Assembly: GCA_036850595.1 (NCBI GenBank)
Contig: CM072155.1
Location: forward strand, 8,682,256-8,746,255
Reading direction: 5' to 3'
DNA length: 64,000 bases
Source: Rhyacichthys aspro
Taxonomy: Eukaryota > Chordata > Actinopteri > Gobiiformes > Rhyacichthyidae
The translations under genes and the position numbers were made by a program. This document shows, piece after piece, positions 37,896 through 57,411 of the stretch (position 1 is its first letter; the number at the start of each line of letters is the position of its first letter). Below the pieces are notes generated by a model. That model was not told where the DNA came from. It searched no databases and saw only the letters and a list, made by a program, of their open reading frames with translations.

Positions 37896-40445
37896 GTTAT
37901 ACTAACAAAATAAGTTGGGAAGGCTGCCAAACAGTGACTTCCATTAAGTAGCCCCTTTTATACAACTGCTCCTATGCTGCTCCATTTCACTGTAGATGCT
38001 TCTAGCTGCATATATTGAATCATTTTTATTTGTTTCAGTAAGCTTTGAACAAAAACGTATTAAATAAAGTAAAATATTGACAATTTCTTTTATCACTTTT
38101 ACAAACCATTGCTACTTTTTGCATAAGAATTGTCACTAAAGTCATTATCAGCCAAGTGGCTGCTCCACTGGAGCTGAAACCTTTCTCTTGAGATAAGAGG
38201 ATTTTAATGAGTCCTTGCAAGACAAAGCCAGTTTTCATTTAGTTGTGTGTGTTCGACTGATGGTTGTAATGTGTCTGTGCTTTTTCCTCACAAGTTTAAA
38301 ACAGTTAAACTAATACTGAACCTCTGCTGAACCACAGGGAGCAATAGAAAATAGAAAACACAAAGAAAATAATGCAAAAATCTTTGTGAAAAGGCAACGA
38401 AGCACAGCAGCTGCTGAATAAAAGCTTTACACAAAAATATTTTCTTCCTCTGAAATAGCCTCACAGATTGACACCCACATGTCTCTGTTCAAAGAAAAAC
38501 CCAGTCATTTTAGATTTTCCACTAAATCGTTTTCTGCAGATAAAATGGACTTGTTTGGCTGCAGTTTTGTCCAGTGACCTGCTGACTTTGCTCTGAGACA
38601 TCCTGCTGTGGATAAATACAGGCTGGTTTGTTCCTGCATGCTCACCACTTCGAGTTCAAATCTATGTAACAGGTGCAAAAGATTTCTGTGATAGACCACT
38701 TTCTGCAACAACATACTGAACACGCATCATTGATTTCTAGCGTCAGTAAATGATACACACATTCCTGGGCATTATTGGCCCATTCAGTGATCCCAGAGTA
38801 AAAGGCCAGCTTCAGATGGAGCCAAAACAACACGATGTATGTAACTATCACATTTTCAATCATCATTTTAAGCACAACTGTCTGATGAATGGTCCAAAGT
38901 ATTATATTAGTGCTGGCTGTAGCTAGATTCAAACGGATATTTCTAGCTGGCTTTATGCTGAAGGTGCCATTATATGTAATTATATATAATCATTATACCA
39001 CTTTTCAATGTCCCTATGCAATATTCTCAAATAGAAACCGATAATAAGGGTACAAGTCAATACCTAAAGGATGACTCAGCAGGATCCATCAGAAATATAT
39101 TCATTTCTTATAATATCAGCATCCTATTCTGACTGTGGAACATTCAGGCTATGTCCATGGTGCTGCATATGAAAACACTGTTAGATAATGAAAACGGGAT
39201 TTTTTTATTTTTTTTATATTATCTCCTAAGACACTACTAGAATATTATTTGTCACATCTATGGACAACTATATCTCTCCTGAGCTTGTAAAGTCATTTCA
39301 AAGAAGAGAAACTGTCTGTTCCAGGGTTTTCTCTCTGTATCTGTGCAATACTCGATAAATCAAACGGGCCGTCGTATACAATCCTGAGGGCCTGTCCTGT
39401 CCTCAGGCTGTCCCCGTGGAGTGTTGTAAAAAATAATGTCTTCTCCTGCTCAAAAAGCCGCTCGACTGGACACACAGCAGGGACAGTGAATGAAAGACAC
39501 TGTAGACATATATATTTCAACACACATGTGCCGTCCGAGCCCGAGTACACTCGACTTGCACAGCCAGTACAGTCATCTTTGTGCCATATGAGAAACACTT
39601 CGCGGCTTCACACTTCTGATCCGCCGCAGATTGAGTTCAGCAGTGACTGAGTGCTCGTTTGCTCGATTGTCGGAACCTGCCAAGAAGCCGATCTGTCCGG
39701 CGTTTCAGCTCACAACCTGAACTTGATTTGTTGCCCCTATTCTGACTGCCAGACCTTTGCCCGCCTCCAGAGCTGTTTTTTTTTTTTTTTTTCATGAGCC
39801 TTTTTGAGCTTTGATCTGACCTTGGATTTTTATCACAGTGAGATTATATGACCTTTGTTGACCCTTTGTCCATAAAAACGTATCTCTGTCTCTTCAGCCT
39901 GTGACCAGAGCGTCCTCCTGATGCAAAATACATTGTCAGTGTGTCTATTCATGCCTTAGTTGTGCTTTAAGATTTCTGCCAACTCTCCAATATGTTTTGT
40001 ATTTTTCTGTTTTGATTTTCCAGCGGTCTACTACAGTATAAGTATTGGCCATTTTGATGATTCATTCTTCACCGTGCTGAGCGTGCCTTGTTTACTTCAA
40101 CGTCGGCCGTGACTAAGTGTGATTCATGGCGAAGCAGGAGAGCTCTTCAGAAGAGGGAGGTCACTCGGGCCGGGATTAATCACACAACAGGCGTCTTTAT
40201 TCCAGCTGTCTATTCTGGACTCCTAAATTAGGTCTGCTATTCATGCCATCCGATTTAAACACAATACCCCAGCCCCTTCCTCACCCTGTTTTCTTTCATC
40301 ATTTTTGCTTCTAAAAAGAAAAACTGGAATACGGTGTTTCTTTTCAGCATAAGTCTCAAGGACAGCAGCTGCTATTATGTGTTTTTCTGAGGCTCGCTTT
40401 CTTTTAAGTGATTGTCAACAAGAGGAAAACTAAATGGAGCTTGGT

Positions 40446-40466
40446 AAAAAAAAAAAAAAAAAAAAA
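40446..40466. repeat. A21 homopolymer
   Basis: Twenty-one consecutive A. It lies 127 bases left of a hAT-type terminus at 40594, with no evident relation. Confidence 0.95.
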
Positions 40467-40593
40467 GGGCTGATCTGTAATTTAGTTTCTTTGTATGCCT
40501 CACTTTAAACTGATGTGATGTCTGTACAGTGCCTTCATGTCTTAGTGTTATGTGTAAACAGCAGCAAATCATTACTAGAACATAATCTAAGCA

Positions 40594-40790
40594 CAGAGGT
40601 GGCAAAGTATTCTCATTCTGTACTTAAGTAGAAATACAGACACACAACATATTTCCAGTTATTATATTCTTCAGTCCTCACCATACATAACAAATATTTT
40701 CTGAATTTTGAACCCCTTAAATCCCAGATGTTTATTCCATCCCATATATTCAAATGTGAATTTGGGGGGTTATTATCCGAGTCTGGGAAT
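40594..40790. mobile_element. solo or truncated hAT-type terminus
   Basis: cagaggtggcaaagtattct followed by tgtacttaagtagaaataca closely resembles the left end of a fish hAT MITE whose consensus runs 'cagaggtgg...agtac...tacttaagta'. No matching right end (cacctctg) was found within the next kilobase, so it is probably truncated; the end coordinate is approximate. Confidence 0.45.
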
Positions 40791-40855
40791 GTCAACATTG
40801 ATTCTCATAAATGTTAAGTTTTTTGTGCAAACTTGCTTGTAAATAAATTGCTCCA

Positions 40856-41183
40856 CCTGGGTCCCTAGGACACAAAAAATGTTTTTAATGGTTGCCATGG
40901 TAACATTACTGGAATTCAACACCAGGGAATGAAAAAAACCCTTAAAAAACAAAAATCATACTGCAATGGTAGAGTTTGAAAAAAAAAATGCATTTTGAAT
41001 TGGAGTCAATGGCACATAAAAAGGTGAAGGGACACAGGAGGTACTTTTTTTTTAAAAGACTTAAAGAAAAAATCATGAAAATGTTAAATTCACCCCAAAA
41101 TACACAGCCTGTCCAAATTTTATGCAATTTGCATCAACACAAAAATAAAAAAAACACACAAAAAAAATGTCAAGGGACCCAGG
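40856..41183. mobile_element. small inverted-repeat element (328 bp), unclassified
   Basis: Left end cctgggtccctaggacacaa, right end (other strand) cctgggtcccttgacatttt: an 11-base perfect then imperfect inverted repeat. The interior is A-rich with a partial internal copy, gggacacaggagg, near 41029. No coding capacity and no clear target duplication. A foldback element or MITE fits best. Confidence 0.5.
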
Positions 41184-43555
41184 AGGGGTAAGTAAAAATT
41201 AATATTGCTGTCAACAATACACAACACATTGGTGATAACTCTGCAGTTACTCTTTCATTAACAATCTGCAAGTTAGTATCAGTTTGTTGTTTCAGTTTAG
41301 GTTTCAAGTCAGGTTTCGGACAGAATAATCAAGACTGAACCAGTATTGCAATTGTGATTTGTGATAGAGTTATTTTCATTCTGCATCATTCAGCAAGTGT
41401 ATAAATTGAGTAATGTATTCTCTTCATCAGTGCATGTCTTGTGTACCTCTGCTCCTATTCTCAGTCATAAGACTCAGACGTCCTTGAGCAGCCCACTGGC
41501 AGCTGGAGAAAACCAGACATGCTCACTACATCTGTCTCTCCTGTCACCTTCTGTCCCTCTGCTGAAAGCCCACTTCCATTTCTGCCACTATAGATGTGCC
41601 TATAGGGCTGTGGATGTGCACAAGGAACCCTTAAAACTTTTTTCACAAAACAATTTTTTCCAACAGGCTTCATTTCTGAAGGACGAAAGATGGCTGCTGC
41701 TTCTTGGGTTTATGACAGTTTTTATGAAAGCCTGTCCAAAGATCGCCTACAGAAGCCATACCAAAGACTTCTCTCGAAAATGGAAATGATGGGGAAAACA
41801 TGTTTTCTTGGATAAGTGTTTGTTAGAAACTTGATGTAAAGTTTTTGGTGGGATCAAAGGGGGTCAGCACAGTTCTAAAGCCCAAGTGCTACATTTCCTC
41901 ATGAGTTATTTAGTACATTATAGACTGATGCAGAGGAAGAGAGCGCTGCAGGACTGGATGAGAGAGGTGGATAAGAGGCAAAAAGCAACGTGAAACGTTC
42001 AATACAAATCTCTGGTATAAGTTGAGACCTCAGGCTCGTCTGCGTGTGTATCTCTCTTATATTCATCCCAAGCACAGAGGATGGGGCAATTAGACGCTTG
42101 CTCTTGTTGCCTCGGCGCAGTCACGTGGCGAATGCACGTTGGGAACTGTAATTCATTAATATGTTTACCCGTGATTAAAGATGTTCTCACTCAGTGAAGA
42201 CAGTTTCAGACCGGTGCCCCTGCTAGCTCTGACCTGCAAACGATGATGTTTAATTAACGATTCAACACCCGACTGATCAATTCCTTCTTGGCTGTTGCTT
42301 TGGATTAATGCTCGGTTGATGTGTAAATCTAATGTGCGGATGTGTCACATGGGTTGTAGTAGGACTATAAGTGCTGTGTTTTCCAACTCCTTTTGGCTTA
42401 AACCACACACCAAGCGAGCTACGTGGACAATTGTATCTGTAATTACAGAGAATTGTTTCTTGAGCCTTTAAATCTTCATAACTGTTCCATAATTATTCCT
42501 GGCAGAACACTGAGTGACACTGAAATGAAGCCGAGTGCTGTGATGTGATAACAGGAAGTGCGACAGGTGTTACGAAGGCATCGGGAGCGCACAAACAAAT
42601 CACGCCGACATGTTAGCGCACTGTCTGCCCGAGCCATAATCTCAACTCTGATCGGGCCTTAATTGGTTTCATTGGAGCAGGTTAAGGTTTCTGTTGGAGC
42701 TGATGGACACATTTGTTGGCGGCCTGTCACAGGTTGGTAATTACGTGTCACCATTATCTGTTAGCGCTGTCAATGCGCCACGGCCTTGCGTAAAAAAAAA
42801 AGAAGCCAGGAGCAATTTTGATGCTATAGCTGTGGTGTGATGATATTTTATTGAGAAGAGTCTGTTCTCACACTGCTGCCAGCTGGAGGGAAAGGAGACG
42901 CTTTACAGATTGTTGTTTTTTTTACACAGTGAGTAACACTAGCCCGAAGCATGAGCCGAGAAACATGAAACAACAACAATAGGAGTACACAGAAAAAGCT
43001 GTGTGATGTAAATTTGAACAGTGTGAAGTTGAAAGAGCATTGTAGCATACAGAACACCAAACACAGCTCCACAATTGTGTCCAAATAACACTCAGACATC
43101 TGAAGCTCAACACAACCTGGTGGAAGTTTCATGTTCCAGCTACAGCCCAGAACAGACAAACAGAGCACTGCTGGATGAGAAGCACACTCATATTTCATAC
43201 CAATGGTTAAGAAATTAAAGTCCATGAACAATCACACGTTTAAAAAAATACACTCTGTACATACATATGGGAAAAACAAACATACCTGCAAGTATACGCC
43301 CCTGAAAAATAATATGTATATAAATAGACACACCTCAAGAAGGTAAAATGGAGGTGGCATCCCTGAATATTTAACAACAATGCAACTAATAAGGTAGCAA
43401 TACCTGCCTGACGTAACAGAACATGGTCTTCTTTGATTACATTATTAATACTCTAGGTCAGAGAGTACTCATTCAGTCATTGAGTGTACGTGAGAACATA
43501 CAAACACAAAAAGCAATGAAAATAATCACAGCCAGTTTACTGAGGTGCATTTAGG

Positions 43556-43745
43556 GACTGTAGAGTTTGTACATAGTCAAAAAAGGGCTGCCATATTCTG
43601 AAGAATTTAGCTGTGGAGCCACGTAGAGTGTATTTCATTTTTTCCAGTCTGCTACAGTGGAGAGCATCTTTAATCAAAATTTCATACATCCTATGTCTCG
43701 CTAATAGTGTAAGAAAAGCTATAAAATCTGCTTTAAACTGGCAGG
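43556..43745 (-). pseudogene. LINE (L1-like) ORF2 3'-end fragment
   Basis: Read on the minus strand, 43741 down to 43556 gives an open frame with FIAFLTLLARHRMYEILIKD, then LEKMKYTLRGSTAKFFRIWQ and PFFDYV, ending in TAA. The pattern 'LE+++Y.L+.....F.+IWqPF..Y+' is typical of the very C-terminus of fish L1-type ORF2 proteins. Upstream the frame meets a TGA, so it is a degenerate 5'-truncated copy. Family assignment is from memory and tentative. Confidence 0.4.
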
Positions 43746-44309
43746 GTCACTGTACCTCAGAGTTTTTCAAACAGTGCAATTAACGGATTAGGGCAAAGGG
43801 AAAACAGAAGCACCTTTAACAGAGTCCCAAGGTTTAAAACAATTTTGAATGATGTTTAACCTGGCTGACCAGATGTCCAGGAGGGTATCCACCAAAAGCT
43901 TTTGCAAAGGGCTGGTACTCTGAGGCCTTTTCACATCTAAAAGACCACATTAAGAACTTATTAATTGTTACGCAGTATTCGTTCAGGCTTTCGTGCCTCT
44001 GGTAGACTGCTTTTACTGTCCAGAATGTGTCTTTGCAGAGGCTCATTTACAGTTTAAACAGAGAAATACAATAAACAAACAGACTGGCGTAAGACTTCAT
44101 TTGAATCGCTATAACACTCTTTCGGAAATGGCTTCACAGGAGGCATGTGAAAAATAGAGCCATATACACCGTAAAACAATGTAATCTGTGCATTTTATGT
44201 GTTTTCAAAACCCCACCTATATCCATTTTGCCTGTTTACCTCCTCAGTTCCAAGAACGCACAAATCTCATTAGAATCCAACAGTTTCACAAAAGGTAAGA
44301 TTTGTTTAT

Positions 44310-44425
44310 TTAGTTTTATTTTTCCAGAACGCCATTTCATGTTCGTGGAGACAGGAGCGCGTGAGAGTCGTAATGTGCAATATCACCACCAGATGTCACC
44401 GATGTTCTACACACTGCACCTTTAA
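44310..44425. repeat. dispersed element end (ctacacactgcacctttaa type)
   Basis: The stretch accagatgtcaccgatgttc, followed by tacacactgcacctttaag, looks like the terminal part of a repeat seen many times in teleost genomes, where it ends 'ctacacactgcacctttaa'. The opposite end was not located. Confidence 0.35.
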
Positions 44426-44540
44426 GTTTAGCACACACTATTAATCATTAAGTAATATTTGGTACAATAAAAACTACTGGATTAGATTTTATTCAGTTAA
44501 AGTGATGCACTGTCTCCAATTTTTCTAGATTGGCTCTAAC

Positions 44541-45199
44541 CAGAGGTGTGGACTTGAGTCACATGACTTGGACTTCAGTCAGACATGAGTTACAATTTTG
44601 ATGACTTCTGACTTGACTTGAGAAAATGTAAAAAGACTTGTAACTCGACTTGGACTTTGACACCAGTGACTCAAGACTTTAGTTGGACTTGAGCCTTTGA
44701 CTTGAAAAGACTTGCTTCTCCCCCAATGATGAAAAAAAAGTGATGTTATTTATTTATGTTATTTGTGTGCATAAAACAGTTTTAATAGTTTTTTAAAATA
44801 GTTTGACAGATGACACAGAGTTAAGCCACATGTTACTCACATGACGGTGCCTTCAAATGTGCTCTGTAAAGCTCAGCACTACAGGGCTTTACAACGAAAG
44901 GCCAAAAAGCAGCCCACACATTGTAAATCACTGATCACCAAAGCATAGAAAAAATAATAATTATGGCAACAAACCCATATGGCAAGCACTTGTCAGTTGT
45001 ACTTTCTTTATAATTGTTTTGTTAAATAAATACAAATTAAAAAGCTTACATTGTTTAATTTTAGCATCAGATTTTTGTTGTTGGGAAGACTCAAAAGAAC
45101 TTGAAACCTTGAAGTATAGAACTTTGGACTTGACTTGAGATTTAAGGACAAAGATTCGAGACTTGTGACTTGCAAAACAATGACTTGATCCCACCTCTG
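44541..45199. mobile_element. complete non-autonomous hAT element (659 bp) with perfect 8-bp TSD
   Basis: Left end cagaggtgtggacttgagtc and right end (other strand) cagaggtgggatcaagtca form the terminal inverted repeat. The 8-mer gctctaac flanks it exactly at 44533-44540 and 45200-45207. Subterminal regions carry many gacttg/cttgact repeats. There is no transposase frame, so it was mobilised in trans. The intact duplication suggests a comparatively recent insertion. Confidence 0.88.
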
Positions 45200-47031
45200 G
45201 CTCTAACATAAAGGCTCAATTACATCAACTGTAACAGTAATGTTTACGGTTGATGACCGCCCAAAACACTGCCAGGACCACCATAAAGCCTTATTTAATC
45301 ACCGACAAAATCTACAGAATACAGCACAAGAGAGATGAAATGAGAGAATCCAAATAAGATAGCCAATATGTCTCTTTTACAAAAGCTTAAATCACGGTTT
45401 GCATCTTGGCCTGCCCTGCCTCAGTGGGATCCTCATTTGAATATGAAAGGGCACTGGAAGCATATATCATCATGATTGATTCCAAGCAGATTGGAGGAAA
45501 AAAGGCATTTGTTATACTGGGCCTAGGACTCCGGCGTCTTGCCATTTATCTTCAGATCACAAGACCACATTATACATTTCCCAATTAGCCATTCAGAGAT
45601 AATGATCACACCTGAGTCTAAGCTGGCCACCACGTCGGTGTTTTTGGGGCTTGAAGCAGCTTGTCTTTTTTTTTTAACGTAATGATGCTGGCACAGTTTG
45701 GAGCTAAGAAAATCACAAGTATTGCCGGTTTACAAAGCCAAATTGGACATTTAACTAAGAAACATAATTATAGAGTTGGCTGTTTGAGGTCGCTGCCTTC
45801 CTATCTTCACTATCTTTTGGCTCGATGTCTTTGTGATCTCCACAGTCTCAACTTTATTGCTTTCAGAACTAATTACTTTCATTTTCTCCTGGGCTATATA
45901 ACAGGATTTTCTGCCTTGCAGTGATTTCAGATGGCTAATTTGACGTTTTGGTTTTTCCCGCTTTCTCTTGTTTACACTAGGTTTCATTAATCATATTTCA
46001 GCTCTGTGTTTTTGTACATTGTACAAAAGTGTTGTACACAGTTAAATGAAGACTGTTTTCAATAGTGTTTGTGTTTCAGTGCTCTTTGTATTTGTCTATC
46101 TTGTTAAAATAGACATTTAAAGCTCTGCAGTGGAAAGTCGGCACCATAGAAGAGAAGCACGCTTGGTGCACTCACTCTTTCAGGAAATTATGAATTAAAG
46201 TGATTTTGTTTCTGAATTTGTGAAGTGAAATCAGCCTTAGAAATCCTCACTGACTGTGTTCATGTTCAACAACAACAGGGCGCCATAGCTGTTCACATGC
46301 TCTAAGAGTACTCAATACTCTCTGTTACACTGCGTGACACCGAGATATGAGGGTGTTTGTAGGTTTGGAATCATGATCCAAACCAGGTCAAGCTCCACCC
46401 ACCGGCTCTGCAGCTTCCTAAATGAGGAATGCAGGATTTGACTCAAATGGGCCACTCCTAATTGGGATAACATCCTATCCTCAATTTCACCCAGCGTTTT
46501 TGTTTCCTTTTTTCCCCCTTCATCTCTTTGCAGCATGCTTTAAGATTCAAAGTGGACTGTGTGCTTCTAAAATACAGGGATATCATAAACCAGGTGTCAC
46601 AGTCATGCATTTATAATAGTAAAAGTTATAGATTTTGCACCAACTCAATAAAAAAAAAAAAAAACAGTAATCCCTGTGGTTCAGAACTTGAGAAAATGGT
46701 TCCTCTGAAGGCACATCAAACTGACAAGGCAAATCCTACAGCATAACCATCACTCTGAATGCTAATGTCTGCTTTCTGCAATGAGAAATATTCTTTGTGT
46801 GCCATGTTTTCCATAGGTAATACAGTTATAATCATTCAAACAACACAAACTGCACATAAATGGGCATTTGAGAGCAACACACCAGGAAAAGAGTGTTATA
46901 GTACTGGCTGTATGTTCATTCAATGGAGCACTGACTTGAACTGGCCAACACATGAACCGTTTATTGCCTTTTTCGTTTTAGATATCTGAGGACCTCCAGT
47001 GGACAAAATATGAACAGCATCCTTTTATGGA

Positions 47032-47417
47032 AGTGATCATGTCAAACTCATCTTAGTTCAGGGGCCTCATACAACCCAATTTGAGCTCAAGTGGGCCGGA
47101 CCAGTAAAATAATACCATAATAACCTATAAATAATGACACCCCTCCATTTGTTTTAATAGAAAACTCTACACCATGTGTCTTCTTTTCTCCTTTTTGGCA
47201 GACATTTTGGGTGACGAGGGTGCCATGGAGGGTAATTTGAGCAGCAAATTAGCAAAATTGGCTAATTAGCAATAGCACAGTTACATTTATTAAAAATTGC
47301 AGTTAATATCTTCAATGTAATTTTCACTCTTTCCAAAATCATCCCACAGTCCGGCATGGACCTGTCCCCCTCTGGTGGACCGCTTTTAGCCCCCAGGCTT
47401 TATGTTTGATACCTCTG
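47032..47417. mobile_element. hAT-type element, 'gtcaaactca' family (about 386 bp)
   Basis: The left end carries gatcatgtcaaactcatctt and then ctcaagtgggccggaccagt; the right end on the other strand reads cagaggtatcaaacataaag. Together these match the common fish element with consensus ends cagrggtgtcaaactca. Divergence at the left end makes the exact start uncertain. No coding capacity. Confidence 0.6.
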
Positions 47418-49560
47418 ATGTACTGCATGTTTGTATTCCCACTCTCACACTGATGACAATAGCAGGCTAACGACCTATCCAAACTTACATTAGATCTTCA
47501 CATCAACAATGATAACATTACATCTCTGCAGCCACTGTCTGCGTAGTGGAAAAATTGGAAAGTGGAAAGATTTTTTTAAGCTCCTTAAAATTCCAGTCTT
47601 ATATCCCAGGAGGTTTAACATCACCACAGTGACATTTGCAAGAATCATTTTATTCTCTGAACTACATTTACCTTTGTTTTTGAGACTCCCTGCAGTACCT
47701 TTGAAGCACACACAGACACATAAACATCACTGAACACAAACTCAGCCGTCGAATGGGTCTGTAATTGAATTTAAATTGATCTAATTCACTGTGTTAAACT
47801 CTGAAGCCTCTGGATAGATGCGATTTGTCTGAAAGTCATTTCAAATTCCTCAAAGCTCTGTGTATTTTTTTTCCAGAGACCATCTCCATTTGAATTTAAA
47901 TAGAGTCTTTCCTTTTGGGTTGTTTCCTCCAGAGAAACCAAGAGGGAACGGGAACATTTGAGTGGATTAAATGAAATGCAATCACACCGAGTTACCAGCT
48001 GCATTAGACTTACATTAAAGTTTGAGAATTTGTTGTCCCACGTGTGGAAATGGTAATCATGGGTGCGCCACTGTTTATACGTGGCACAGATTTCAACAAA
48101 GAGGTGTGTGCAGTCTGAGCAGCTGGTATATTTAATACGCTTTAGTCACTATTAGAGTTAATTAGACTGGGGGGCTATGAGGATTCTCAGGAGCAGAATG
48201 AGCTCAATGAAGTGAAGTGCACGGAAAGCATAAGACAATACGTCTTTGTGGTGTCTCTGTTTGTCAAATCAAAGCAAATCAAATATATACACTAAGAAAA
48301 CACAACTCTTTTTACTTCAGTGGGACTGGGGAACATCAATGTCACTGTAATAATTACTTTTTGGCAAGATAGATGCAAGGATGATGTTTATGGCCTTTTA
48401 TTTTTATAATCAATTCCAGCAAAATGCCAGTCTAAGTTGTGCCCCAAAAAACCTCCCTAATCTCTTGGAATTTTCAACTTTAAAGCAAACCTAAAACCTT
48501 GATTAGCAAGAAAGACCTGAATTAATGAGCATATGCGCCAATGGTGGTACTCATTTATCCAGAAACAGTTGGTGTCTTTATGCCTGAGGGTAATTTATCG
48601 AAAAAAGGTTTATCTGAACTCAATTTCCCCCTCTCTGTATGTCCCCTGCTGGACTGCCGTACCTTTTGTAGATTGCAGGAGCTTTGAATTCCCCCTCCTC
48701 ATGCAGATGCTGTCAGGTCTCAACGTGGGACCCAGGATGTGTCTCACTGGAAAGATATCCACAGTAGTTCTTTTGATGGTGGAAGATGACTGTGAGTTAA
48801 AAATGTGCAAAAAGTCATGCACAAAACAGTATTAAAACTTACAAAAATACTTTATTGTAACCGCTACTGGCAATGTCATCTGCCAGTGTTGTAGATGTAT
48901 ATTTTATTTGTAAAGCAGTTTGTTCATCTACATCTACATTTGGAAAATTTGCTGATGATAAAGTGTGTTATCAGTGCTGAATATGTCTTTTAACTCAGAA
49001 ACAGAAAAGTATATGATAAGTCAGGAAGGTTATGTCTCTGCCAAACTAAAATCACTTCACAACAATAACTGGTGTCAGAACAGACAAAATAGTTAAAAAC
49101 ATTACAAGACACAGTATTTACAAGACACTATGACCTTGGGAGTTGTATTTTTTTAATAGGAAAAAAAACTGTATAGCCTATTTGTCATTTTGTAGCCTTA
49201 TGTTTCTCATGCTTTTATCTTTACATTAGGTAAAGTTTTGTTTTTGGTTTTTTTGGGATAATATAGGCTACTGAGAGAACACTTTCAGGGTGACTAAGAG
49301 TGAATGTTACAGTCATGTTACTTTACTGAGTATTTCTGGAGATTATTGCTTCAAAATAAAAAAGGAGTGCAAGAGGTTAAATGGTCAGGAGCAAGTTTGA
49401 AAAGCACTAGCCAACATTAAGTAAAAAAAACCCCGCACATTTCCTGATGCTCTTAACGGATAACTTTAAAATGCAAAAACATCAAGTTCTTTACAGGCTG
49501 TCTCGTGACTGTACAGCGTGTGCTAGCACTTTCCTTCAGTCACAGCAGCTTCCTGTTTAT

Positions 49561-49732
49561 CTGAAGTGGGCGGGGCTAACGGCCTGCCACTAACACACCG
49601 CTCTGTGCTAGTCTTTTATCTCATTTATCACTTTGCTATGCGGCTAACTTTTCTTACTTTGGACGTGACAGTATAATAGAAAACAATGAATAGTGACTGG
49701 CTTTGAGTTATCGTCGAGGATTCAAAACTAAT
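49561..49732 (+). promoter_or_regulatory. sec14l1: putative sec14l1 promoter and non-coding first exon
   Basis: A GC box (gggcgggg, 49568-49575) stands in otherwise AT-rich sequence, followed by a non-coding stretch that ends in a consensus donor (aactaat/gtaagt, intron from 49733). The next acceptor (cttacag, 50030-50031) opens the exon holding the start codon, so a roughly 300-bp leader intron is likely. The transcription start is not determinable. Two short upstream ORFs (49638-49676 and 49686-49706) would be in this leader. Confidence 0.45.
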
Positions 49733-50057
49733 GTAAGTAAACTTTTCTCCCCTTTTCTTTGTCCAGGCCTTATTTGGATCTTACTCAATATCTAGTAAGC
49801 TAGCTTCATTCTTAACATCACTCATGTTGGAGTTGTATCCACGATGTTTCTTTGTTTTTAACAAATAGCCTATTATACTTAGTTTAACTCTGACCTTCTG
49901 AAGTCTAATATTTCAGCTGATAGTAAACGTCTTGTGAGAAGCAGATAGGAGCTGGTTATAAAGTTATGTAAGCGGTCTTATAATACTGCTTGAATTGTTG
50001 TAATGCTGTCTCAATGATTTCTTTCTTACAGACGCTGCGGGTTCACAAATAACAAAC

Positions 50058-56815
<6,758 letters not shown>

Positions 56816-57410
56816 CATCTACCCAGCAGGTTTCAAAGGAAGGAATGACTTTGAAATGGCTGACATCGGGATCCAGCTGTGCCTTATCTGTTCAAAGAGA
56901 CAGAAAAATCTTTTACTTTGACAAGTGATGATCAGAGAAGAACAAAAGTAAACTGTTATTTACTTCTTTTTATTTTTAGCTCACAATTTTGTGTAAGTGT
57001 TGTTTGTGTATATCATTGTGATTACATATGTCCGTGTCAATGTGTCAGTGAGGGTGGTTTTTAAATGAAGGATTTCTCCACTGTAGCAAACCCTTTTCCC
57101 TTGTCGTTGTTCACATTGTCCACAAGATGTCAGTGTCCTCTAATCAAAATGTCAGCTGCTCACAGAAATTCACCCATTCTTATACCTTTGGGGGGGATTT
57201 ACCTCATGTAAGTTTTTTATTTAAAATAAAATTAGCACGTTACCTCAAATGTGTCTTTGTGCTTAACTTAAAACACTTGAAAACATGCTGCTTTTGTTTG
57301 GAGAGCGTGCTTAATATATTCATTTGGAAAGCAATAGCTGGAACTTTAAAAGTGTGCAGATAGTGCAAATATTCTAAAAATATGCAATAAACTGTCCTAA
57401 ATCTCACATA
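56816..57410 (+). other. sec14l1: probable sec14l1 3' UTR with two poly(A) signals
   Basis: No coding similarity after the stop. AATAAA hexamers occur at 57225-57230 and 57386-57391, about 410 and 570 bases downstream. Either could define the transcript end; a longer 3' UTR is possible. Confidence 0.45.
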
Positions 57411-57411
57411 A

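Larger units (their letters stand above)
37536..49560. other. mgat5b-sec14l1 intergenic region (12 kb)
   Basis: No protein exon recognised on either strand. It contains (TA)21 at 37851-37892, T17 at 39776-39792, A21 at 40446-40466, several transposons described separately and a minus-strand LINE-like fragment. Non-repetitive GC-richer blocks near 39600-40260, 42000-42800 and 48000-48250 may be regulatory. A snoRNA host gene lies near SEC14L1 in human, as I recall, but I could not recognise a counterpart here. Confidence 0.55.

Noticed and set aside
42848..43231. 127-codon minus-strand frame
   Set aside because: Cys/Phe-rich with no recognisable domain; it lies just 3' of a minus-strand LINE-like fragment and is probably chance.
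43834..44046. 70-codon minus-strand frame upstream of the LINE-like fragment
   Set aside because: I tested whether it continues the LINE ORF2, but the frames do not join and no RT motif is visible; left unassigned.
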